In this document: piece after piece, positions 55,300-64,000 of the stretch
Layout: every line of letters begins with the position of its first letter
How positions within the stretch are numbered: position 1 is the stretch's first letter
Position numbers and translations under genes: made by a program
The notes under the pieces: model-generated
The model's database searches: none
Seen by the model: only the letters and a program-made list of their open reading frames with translations
Told to the model about the DNA's origin: nothing
NCBI GenBank assembly: GCA_963210315.1
Contig: OY723268.1
Span: 1,860,001-1,924,000 of the forward strand
Reading direction: 5' to 3'
From: Rhynchopus euleeides
Taxonomy: Eukaryota > Euglenozoa > Diplonemea > Diplonemida > Diplonemidae
DNA length: 64,000 nucleotides

Positions 55300-56459
55300 C
55301 CGTAAACGGAAATATTGTGGACCGTAATAAAGGTGAACCGTACTATAGGTGGACCGTAAAAAAGATGGAACAAATGGGATTTTTCCGGAACTTGGAACAT
55401 TTTTACGGTCCACCTATTTTACGGTTGGGATCGTGGACTTGGCGGTTTTTTTACGAGTTCCTTCGCGACTTCGTCGCGAAGGAACCAAGGAAATCGTACG
55501 ACTGGGCCTCAGCACAGAGTGTGCGCTCACCATCGTCCGGGAACTGTTCTCCCACAGTTACTGCAGGGTGTACTACACTAAAGGAGTACGATTTCCCTTA
55601 ATTTTCCGGGCACTGATTCACGAATTTACATCTGGAGGGAGCCCGGTGGTCTCAGCTTCTGTCTGCGCGCCCTGCCGTACTGTGGCTGCTTTTGTGGGCT
55701 CGTGCAGCAGGTTCTACTTTTACTTCTACCGGAATGCTCCTTGCATGGTACTACACTTCTCGAGGTGTGGTGGTGGGTGAGTCTCGAGGTGAGTGGTGGT
55801 GATCGTGCCTTTTCCACACGCAGGGAGGACTTGCTTCTCTTGCTGGTGTTGGTTGCGGTGGTGGAGGGAGGGTCCAAAGCTGGGAGGTCGGGAGGCCTAC
55901 GTGTGGGTGTCTGCGGCGTGGAGGCCGCAGTCCGCGCCCCGCAACCCACCAGCCCGCGGGCGAAAAACGCATTGTCTTTTCCATATTCAGTCCCAATAAA
56001 TGGTGGACCGTAAAAAAGATGGAACGTTTGGCCTTTTTTGGTAAAACACACCCCGTGTGGTAGAGAAAATACGGCAAGAGTCTCGGTGGGTCGGAAGAGC
56101 AGATGGTTCCCGCAACAGCTCCCGGGGAGCGGCGGGTATTTCGCATAGGATGCCGGATGTGTGAACACGTTTGTGCGGTTTGCCCTGTGTTGTGTGAACA
56201 TATGTGTATGTGTGTGTGTATGCTCCACCCAACCCGACACATTTTCTGTACTTCAGACAGGTAAGGTCACTCGACACGCGGGGGGGGGGGTTTTTTGTTG
56301 TGTGTTTTTTCTGCCAGCCGACATCACTAGCGCCAGCGAGAAAAAAAAATGGTGGAAGCGATCAATGCAAAAATCATCTGAAAGGAAGACTCGAGAGACT
56401 GCTGCTGTATTTTTGGGAACTTGGAACATTTTTACGGTCCACCCTTTTTCCGTTTACGG
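55300..56459. mobile_element. TIR element, CCGTAAACGG tips, 1160 bp
   Basis: Left CCGTAAACGGAAAT and right TTTCCGTTTACGG, flanked by TA. GGTGGACCGTAAAAAAGATG occurs near the left end and again inside (about 55999), with its complement near both 55395-55425 and the right end. Tips resemble the CCGTATACG MITE family (CCGTA.ACG), suggesting relatedness. No transposase is recognised. Confidence 0.85.
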
Positions 56460-56705
56460 TACATGTATTTTTACTTGATATACATGTATTTTACATGTAT
56501 ATTTCAGGCATATACATGTATTATACATGTATAATAGTTGACATGCAAGTATTATACATGTATAATACATGTATTATACTTGTAGTTATACATGTAAAAT
56601 TTACAAGATCCCACCGTGTAGGGTGAGGGGAGAGGGGGGGGGGGTAGGGAAAACCTTAAGGGGGGAAAATTACGGGATTTTTCACATAGGCGAGGAACAC
56701 GCACA

Positions 56706-57735
56706 AAATGGCTGTAAACTTGAAACCCCGGCCCCTGGGAGTATTTGGGGGCGGTCTGGGTGGTTTTTGGGGGTATTTGGCCACTTCTGAGTCAATCCGT
56801 GACCATGCTCAAAAAAGTGTCATGGTTTGGTTCCGGCCCCCTCATCCGAACCACCCTTCCGAGCCCGTCCCGCCCAACTTGCCCGCAACATGCCGCCTTT
56901 TCTTGTCTTGGGTGGGCACTGATGCCTTCGGTTCAATTTGGGAGCAAATGAGTGTGACAAGCTTGGGAAGGAGCGTCTTCTCGCCAGCATTTCCTGATAA
57001 CACTTGCTGCAGCGTCCACCGACCACTGCGCCTGGCGGTTTGTACACCGAATAAGGCTTTGGAACCCACACCGGCATATTTTCCAAAGACGCCAGTCCCA
57101 AACTCCACTCGCGCACCGTCTCCGGCCTCTCCTTTCCATCTGCGGCTGAGTTACCCAGCATTCTGGCCGTCGTCCGGCATCTCTTTTAGCTCTTTCAGTG
57201 CTGCAATGAAGCGCGTAAGTGGGGGTGATGGTGCAGAGGACGGGGATCATCGCCACTGAGAAGTGCCACTGCAGTGCCGTAGAGCCGGGGTGACACAGTT
57301 GATACACCACACCCACTTCGCTGTTGCCGTTTCCCCTGATGAAGTTCCCGATGCATCCGACACCTCGGGGAGGGCACATAATAACGCCTCCCGAGCGACG
57401 CCCTTGCATTCGCAGACACACCCCGGTCTTGTTGAGGATATCGGCAGAAACCTGACAGAACACTCGCTGAAATGCCATTTTTTTGGCCCGGTAGTGCCCA
57501 GATGCCTCATCAGAGGCGGCAGAACGTGGTACATGACGGGGGATGGTGATGACGCAGGTGACAGGGTGCTCGGGAGACTCAGCCGGGGAGGGGTTCGGTA
57601 CCAAACCATGACATTTTTTCAACACAGCGTTTCAGCCGCGTTCCGGGGCACCAAAGTGGGTGTCCCACACCCAGGGGCGGTTTCTGGGGTGGTCTGGCCA
57701 CTTTTTCAGCATTTTTGGAGGGTTTATGGTGGAAA
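56706..57735. repeat. Diverged foldback with possible gene fragment
   Basis: AAAAAAGTGTCATGGTTTGG near 56812 recurs inverted near 57605, and TTTGGCCACTT blocks match in both arms. Between them a + frame (to about 57214, ending at a GTAAGT donor-like site) reads protein-like (e.g. LGRSVFSPAFPDNTCC). This may be a captured host exon, but no family is recognised. Confidence 0.45.
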
Positions 57736-57743
57736 ATTGCCTA

Positions 57744-59073
57744 CCTAGGGTACCCCGGGAGAATGTCACCCCCCCCGAGGGCCCAAGCCCGGGGGGGGGG
57801 GGTGACATTCTTCCATGGCACACCGTATATAGGGTGTTGTGGGCGACATGGCGTGGTGTCTGGTGACCTGTGGTGAGTGTGGCGACATGTGGCGACATGC
57901 GGTGACATGCGGTGACATGTGGTGACGCCCAAGGTGGCAGCGTGATCAATAGTGCCAGGCTGGCGAGCACTTGGGGCTGGGGGTCGGGTGATTCTGCTGG
58001 CAGAAAGTGCCCAATATGCTCCGGAAACTCAACTCACTCCCAGGTGGTGGTATGCCCCCGACGATGCCGTTTTTAGCGACCAATTTTTTGGGACAGAACT
58101 TGTACCTGAGGCTATTAGTGCGGTCTGCTTACTTCCGCTGTTGCCCTTTGTATCACCCCCAGGGACTGCCAGCGGCGCCGGATGGCCCTCAGGAGGAGGT
58201 CCTCCGTCCGTAGTTCTGGTACATGAACTGCGTCCTGCATAACGCCTTGCTCATCGGCGAGAGCAATCAGATCTGGTTTCCTCTTCCTTTGAGAGACTGG
58301 CCCGTATCTCAACTGTAGATTCCGTCGACCCCGTCATTCCAGTCATTTGTGGTTACCAATCAGCCTCAAATTTGACAATGCAGACATGCCTGAGCACTTC
58401 CCGTTCAACTGGCCATTGACATTCAACTGACATTTCCCTACGTGTAACCGCCTCAAAACGGCATGTAACCGCCTAAAAACGCTGTGTCCAGTACAGTCAA
58501 AGGGCAAAAACACGAAAAAACGCATTTGGCGAGGGTGCGACAGGGTCTCAGACCCCCCCCCCCCCCAGGACCATATGGGACCCATTTTGGGGTCTAGTGG
58601 CCCTTCTGAGAACAATAATTTTTGTTGCATCGACCCCAGCCTGACGGTCCACCCTCTAATGGTGGTGTGTGCGTGCGTGTGTTGTGTGCACGTGCGTTTG
58701 TGTGTTCGTGCCAGCGTGTGTGTGGCGACAAAGCTTCAATGCGGCGCCAGCCCTGCATGGGCCAATCACCCCCGCACATCGTTCAGAGGATTCCCCATAC
58801 GACACGGCACCCCCCTCTTCGGGTTGTGAGGGACACAGGAGGCTCGTTTGCCCAGTTAATGCGGGAAACGCAAGGCTTCGCACAGCAACGTCACCCAGCA
58901 CCCCCAGTGAAAAAACCCCCTCTTCCCGAAAGGCAAGTACCGTTGGAGAATGTCACCCCCTCATCATATAGGCCTACCCTTGGAGAATGTCACCCCCCCC
59001 CTGGAGGCTGGGGGGGGGGGGTGACATTCCCCAGGGTCACCCAGGGGGTGACATTCTCCCGGGGTACCCTAGG
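57744..59073. mobile_element. TIR element, CCTAGGGTACC tips, 1.33 kb
   Basis: Left CCTAGGGTACCCCGGGAGAA and right complement ending GGTACCCTAGG, flanked by TA. GAGAATGTCACCCCCC and its complement occur repeatedly in both arms. Near 57870-57930 is a short tandem array of ATGYGGTGAC-like units. No transposase is recognised. Confidence 0.8.
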
Positions 59074-59075
59074 TA

Positions 59076-60224
59076 TGTCGAAAAATGTCGTAATTTTGAC
59101 GGATTTCGGTACCTTAACCCTTTGGTACCTAACGACACACATGTGTGTCGAAAAGTCCAATTTTTTTCGCACCGGGCAACCAGAAGCGTTCTACTACGAA
59201 TTTTTGACCGATTTTTTTTATGGTGAACTCAGATGTCGCAGAACGTTGCAAAGAAGCAAGAGAAAAATTACGACGCGGTCTCCCGACTAAAATGGTTGCA
59301 AGGAGGAAAAATGCGATTTTTCGGAAAATCCTGAAAATCGCGTTTTTTCGGATTTGGGGGTCCATTTTCTGTATGGCCAGTAATGGGGACTGTACTCCAC
59401 CTTTTTCCTCGATTTTTTTTATGGTGAATTGTTTTTGCCTCGAAAAAGCGCGTTTTCGCCATGTTTCGAAAATCCGGGGGAGTGCAAAAAACTAGGCTGC
59501 GTAACACAGCCTGGAGAGGGTGGCCCAATTTACATAAGTCGCCCCACTATCGCCAGGGGGAAAAAAATCGGGAAAAAAAATATTCTCGGAAACGGCCAGA
59601 GCAGCGCGTTTCACGACAACATTTTTTTCGAAAAAAGTCCAAAATTGAAAAATTTTCCCGCCGAGAAAAAATTGCGAGTCCACCTATTTCCAGGTTTTTG
59701 GTGGTTTTTGGCCACCCGGGAGACCTGCGTCTGTGGCCACAGAAATGGCCTCGAAACACCCCCAGACACCCAAAAAACGTGTTTCTGGAAAGATATGCCC
59801 CAAAACTGCCCGAAAGTCACATCTGGGTCTGGTGACCCGACCCCACAGACCCTGTATTTTTCACCTTTTTCACCGGAATATTGGGTCGGCAGGCAAAAGT
59901 CGATTTTTTTGGGATTTTTCAGAAACTCTGGGCATCGTGGAATGCTCTGTCCTCGTTCTGCCCGAAAAACGCATTTTTCTGACATTTTTCTCAGATCTGG
60001 GGGTCTGGTTCGGATATGTGGTTGGGTCCCAAACCGGCGAAAAATATTTTGGGTGGTCATTGTGAGTGGCCTGCCGTGAAAAAAAAAATTTTTTTTCTCA
60101 AAAAAAAGTTGATTCTCGGATCGTTCTGAAACAACGCAGTTCACCATAAAAAGAAATTCTGATTTTGGTGGAGTAGAAAAATTCTTCCTGGGGAAGGTGG
60201 CCAAAATCCCGGATTTTGGTGAAT
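59076..60224. other. AT-richer spacer, probably more element sequence
   Basis: T-runs and TTTTTATGGTGAA(C/T)T at about 59214 and 59415, with the complement AGTTCACCATAAAAA near 60138, hint at a decayed inverted-repeat element whose ends I could not fix. No gene is recognised. Confidence 0.35.
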
Positions 60225-60226
60225 TA

Positions 60227-60694
60227 CTGGGGGGGGGCAAATACAAGGGTATACTCTTCTATTCACTGTGCCAGCTTACATAATTCAGGGTTCTCAAAAA
60301 ATTGTTTTTTAGCTGAAAAGTTGTCTACCATGCAAATACAAGAGTATATACTCTTGTATTTGCATACTAGAAATGTGGCCTCCGGGTGGGCCCTCATGGG
60401 GCAGCGGCGCCGAATAGACAATACGAGCGTCCTCTTGGCCTTTCCCACCCCCGAGGCGACTCCCACCCGACCGTGACGACTCCAGACAGGAGGCCCACTG
60501 GCCTGGGGGAGGTCATTGGAAGCACAAATTATGATGAAAACCCCACAAAAGTTCTCCAAAAGTCTAGTATGCAAATACAAGAGTATACTCTTGTATTTGC
60601 TCGGCGAACTTTTTAAAATCGCGATTTCTGGAGTACTCTTGTATTAGCATATACCCTTGTATTTGCATATACTCTTGTATTTGCCCCCCCCCAG
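60227..60694. mobile_element. MITE, CTGGGGGGGGGCAAAT tips, copy 2 (468 bp)
   Basis: Ends match the copy at 27095-27457 and are flanked by TA. Internal palindromes use ACAAGAGTATA instead of ACAAGCATA, and the middle contains an extra about 170-bp GC-rich segment absent from copy 1. Confidence 0.82.
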
Positions 60695-60751
60695 TAAGTC
60701 GCCCCCCCACCGGGCTGTAAGGGTTAAGACGGTCCCTGGGGGGGGGGGGTA

Positions 60752-61899
60752 GGGGGGGTCAAATGGGGGTGACAAACACGATTTTTCAAAAAACCGGCGC
60801 AGAGGCCCCAAAGCCCCCGTAAACCCTCCAAACCCCCCCAGATCGGTCCGGAAACCCATCGAACCCCACTTTTCCACCATTCCGGGCACCTCAGGTGCCC
60901 GAATTGGGGTACCTAAATTTTGTGCCACCGTTTGGTACCGTACAGTGCCACTGTGTGGGAGGTTGGAAAAGAAAATGCCCCAACACACCACATCTGAGGG
61001 TTGCAATGCATGTTGCTTGCCAACCACGTCATCCGGTGGGTGTCAGGCGCTATGTAGGTGGCATTAGCCAGGTCTTCGATGTGTTCTGGCTTGTATATGT
61101 ACCTCCCTGCCTGCGGCACAGGCACTGCCTTTGTCCCCCACACCAGCCACAGAGAGCGTATTGTACTCGGTCCACGGTTGCTGATTCATTGTGATGCGTT
61201 GTATCCTCGAGTGAACGTCACACACTAGTGGCACCACCACCCGCCATCCGAGAGCTGTATTGACTTTGCGCCCTTCCGTTGCATTCACCTCGCCACGCAT
61301 ATTGCACCGTTCAGTACCAGTGCTCTTGGGCCAGGCAAAGTAGACCGCAGCAACTACCAATTCTGGCACAATGGGTACCACGACAGCGCACTTCGTGTGT
61401 TCCCGGAATGTACAGCTCGTGTTGCAACAGTCGTTGTCAACACATCCCGGTTGTGGAGCACTGCTGCACAGGAATCACACGACCATCTGGACTTGTTCCG
61501 TACCTACAGGCAGCCTCCCGGTGCATGGTGGCAGGGAGGTACATATACAAGCCAGAACTCATCGAAGACCTGGCTAATGCCACCTACATAGCGCCTGACA
61601 CCCACCGGATGACGTGGTTGGCAAGCAACATGCATTGCAACCCTCAGATGTGGTGTGTTGGGGCATTTTCTTTTCCAACCTCCCACACAGTGGCACTGTC
61701 CGGTACCAAACGGTGGCACAAAATTTAGGTACCCCAATTCGGGCACCTGAGGTGCCCGGAATGGTGGAAAAGTGGGGTTCGATGGGTTTCCGGACCGATC
61801 TGGGGGGGTTTGGAGGGTTTACGGGGGCTTTGGGGCCTCTGCGCCGGTTTTTTGAAAAATCGTGTTTGTCCACGTAAAAGGGTGGCATTTGACCCCCCC
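60752..61899. mobile_element. TIR element, GGGGGGGTCAAATG tips, arms about 380 bp
   Basis: Arms 60752-61130 and 61520-61899 are inverted and highly similar. TA flanks at 60750-60751 and 61900-61901. The arms themselves contain a protein-like reading (IEDLANATYIAPDTHRMTW, then CNPQMWCVGAFSF), present in both arms in opposite senses; the centre has a further protein-like stretch (RVFPECTARVATVVVN). This looks like a captured gene fragment duplicated into the arms; the source is unknown. Confidence 0.8.
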
Positions 61900-61901
61900 T
61901 A

Positions 61902-63494
61902 GGCATACAGTGCAAACGATAATTATTATCGCACATATACCAGATACGATAATTTTCGGAAAATTATCGCATACGATAATTTATTATCGCATACGATAAT
62001 CCATTATCGTATGATGCGATAATCCCATTATCGTATACGACCGGATACGATAATTATTATCGTATGCGATAACATACGATAATCCCATTATCGTATGCGA
62101 TACCCACCTGATTTTGCCCGAAACCAATCACCGAAATCTCCAGTTTACCACCGCCAAACGCCACCAAACCCCGCCAAGGGCCACAATCAGCCACAAAATA
62201 GAGATCACTACCATTCTCCCAGCCCCAGGAAGGGTAAGATGAGCCTGTGGGGTCCGGTGCTGCAGGCAGGGTACGCGTACTGGTCTGTGTCCGGGCTGCT
62301 GTGGTCATCGACAAGGCTGTGTGGTCTGTCCGAAGGAGGTGGATGGTGGTCTCCCTCAGGTGGATCGCGTCTCTCCAATCCTGCATGGGCTCAGGTGTCT
62401 CCAGATGATCATCACCCCTTGCCTTGCTGTCGGTGAGGATGGCGCCCGAGCTCCGCCTTGTAGCGCAGCGGAGTCGTGCAGGTCAGGCAGGCTCCTTGAG
62501 GCCTCCGAGGTGATGTGCGCGCGCCACCCCGTGGTTCCTTGTAGAGTTGCAGACAGGTCCGTGCGCACGGTGGGAGCGTTCGTATCGCCCGTTCCGTGCC
62601 AGGTCCTGAAGAATACCTTTGGTTGAGTATTGCCTCTCTCGGGTTCAAACCCCATTCAAGGTCCTTCGCTATGTCATCACTGGTCGTCAGTCAGAGGGGA
62701 AGAACGGTGTTCCTCACTTTTTCACTGCTCACGGGAGCGAAGGCCAAGTCCAACATAAGTGGTAGCCTTGAAGAGAAATCTCCTGATCTCTCCAAACATT
62801 GCACCGAAGACCACACCTGCCTATCAGGTTCTTCCCCATCAGTCGAACAGTCTTTCTTGTTCATGTTCTGGGCAGGGTGCTCTGTCTCGGTCACCCCGAC
62901 ACCTGCTTCAACTAGGCTAGCCCAACGTCTTCCCTCAGTGTTCTCACAGGGGTGTCCTCAGTATCTGGGTCCCGACGGCAAGGCAGCGTACCAGTCGGCT
63001 TTGCGAACCCGCAACAGGCTATACTGGTGGTTGCATACCGCCGCAAGTATGACCCTGTTGCTGCGTAGTCATGTTTTCCATGAAGTGGGGTGGCGACAGG
63101 GTGTAAGTCACGAGGGGAAGGGCATGTGGAACGGCCACTGCCCAATCCCCAGAGTCCTCTCCGCCCCACTGTGCCTGAAACTTCTTCAGACAGACATAGT
63201 GATGTGCATGTCATGGCACTATGTGTGTTGTGTCTCTGCTACCCATTTGTGAGGGACATTCTACACTTCTGAGTGAAGCCCCCCGTCACCAATAATTCAA
63301 AGAAGCAAAAATGGCAGCTTCCGGCTCCACTTTTACCACTTTTTCAATGTGCTCTGGGCTGATTTCTGGTTTTCCGAAAATCTCAAAAAATTATCGCACC
63401 ATTATCGTATATTATCGTATACGATAATATACGATAATGGGAATACGATAATAATTATCGTATGCGATAATAATTATCGTTTGCACTGTATGCC
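61902..63494. mobile_element. TIR element, GGCATACAGTGCAAACG tips, 1593 bp
   Basis: Left GGCATACAGTGCAAACGATA and the right complement, followed by arrays of the ATTATCGTATGCGATAAT type in both arms. TA on both sides, the left TA shared with the preceding element. The first seven bases (GGCATAC) are shared with the 34953-36124 element. Interior frames (e.g. 62596-63252 plus, 62057-62386 minus) are not recognised. Confidence 0.82.
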
Positions 63495-63751
63495 TAGGGG
63501 GGGGGGGGGGTTATACCCACACCCCCCCCGCCAACCCCACCTCCCACACACCCCCCGAGGGGGGGGTGTGGGTATCGCCTCCTCCCCCACCTCCTCCTGG
63601 TGGGTCCGCCCTGGGCAACTTCACTTCTATTGGGGGGGGCAGGGCTGTAAATAAGGTTTGGGGGTCAGGAGTCGGGAGTCGGGAGTCGGTTATTTACAGT
63701 CACCTAAGGTACCTGGGGTGGGGGGCTGGGGGGGACGGGCGGTCTCAAACC

Positions 63752-64000
63752 CTACTCAATCCTGCACGCATCCTGTAGTACGGCCACCTCTGCCGTGGAG
63801 AGTCCCATGGACCCTCCAGCAGTCGCCCACCATTCGGTCAGGGCGGACTGACTCGGCGCTTGCGGGGTCTTCCCGCGTGCGAGGTGGTCCGCGAAGAAGC
63901 ACGCGACGCACAGCGCCATGTTGGCTGTCCCAGCCAACCCCCCACTTCGCCCGCAGCGCCCCACACGCTGCGAGCACCTCACTCACGGCAGCAGTATTTG
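63752..64000 (-). CDS. 3' end of an unrecognised gene, running off the right edge
   Basis: On the minus strand the last codons read STAEVAVLQDACRIE followed by TAG. Upstream the sequence looks coding (MALCVACFFADHLARGKT). Still further upstream the better protein-like reading (SEVLAACGALRAKWG) lies in another frame, and the change falls at a run of six G. A homopolymer length error or a real frameshift are both possible, as is a different exon structure. No family is recognised. Confidence 0.45.

Larger units (their letters stand above)
53740..56618. mobile_element. Palindromic element (CACGGTGGGATC family) carrying four nested insertions
   Basis: Tips as in the 34259-34950 copy, flanked by TA (53738-53739, 56619-56620). 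It contains three CCGTATACG MITEs and one CCGTAAACGG element, each at a TA. Length 2879 minus 345, 345, 329 and 1160, minus four 2-bp duplications, gives 692, the length of the intact copy. Confidence 0.9.

Noticed and set aside
58675-58735. GTGTGCGTGC-rich stretch considered as a regulatory array
   Set aside because: Plain purine/pyrimidine-alternating simple sequence with no associated gene.
62600-62660. Second tRNA-like GGGTTCAAACCCC
   Set aside because: No cloverleaf can be drawn; it lies within a TIR element interior.

Overview
The window reads as nuclear DNA of a microbial eukaryote (a protist or alga-like lineage that I cannot name from sequence alone). Several genes carry short introns with GTATGT-type donors and pyrimidine-rich CAG acceptors. 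Coding regions are strongly GC-rich, spacers are full of 10-24 nt C or G homopolymers, and there are eukaryotic domain families: SDS22-type LRR, a FYVE zinc finger plus kinase, a DEAD-box helicase with a mitochondrial-type presequence, and a secreted LamG/Asp-box protein. TAG and TGA both end host genes, so a standard code is likely.

Positions 1-18.2 kb are gene territory on the + strand: a GNAT-like acetyltransferase (334-1008), a two-exon SDS22/PPP1R7-like protein (3800-5619), a secreted LamG/Asp-box/EGF-like protein (7625-10504), an unrecognised 273-aa protein with a possible N-myristoylation signal (11404-12225) and a four-exon mitochondrial DEAD-box helicase (13176-17406). A FYVE/F-box-like/protein kinase gene sits at 24929-28645 between mobile elements. 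A Q/H/S-rich 947-aa protein lies at 50891-53734. A partial gene runs off the right edge on the minus strand.

From 18.2 kb onward the window is dominated by terminal-inverted-repeat (TIR) DNA elements. Most are bounded by a 2-bp target duplication, usually TA and sometimes CA/TG, which points to Tc1/mariner-like transposition. At least eight families can be told apart by their tips (CACGGTGGGATC, CACGGTGGACTCC, CCGTATACG, CCGTAAACGG, CTGGGGGGGGGCAAAT, GGCATAC, GGG(C/G)GGGTC, CCTAGGGTACC). Many are nested or stand end to end sharing one TA. Two inverted copies of a composite element (22261-24588 and 28832-32520) carry a 288-aa ORF of unknown family and a small lysine-rich, histone-like ORF. The second copy is interrupted by a 1332-bp hAT-like element with an exact 8-bp target duplication, which itself contains the C-terminal zinc-knuckle fragment of a LINE. 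At 53740-56618, subtracting four nested insertions and their TA duplications from a palindromic host element gives exactly 692 bp, the length of the uninterrupted copy at 34259-34950.

No rRNA, confident tRNA, CRISPR array, retrovirus-like or capsid-bearing element was recognised. The spacers listed as 'other' contain no gene I can support. The most unusual content is the dense, interleaved TIR-element ecology, including captured gene fragments and an element inserted three bases after a stop codon.
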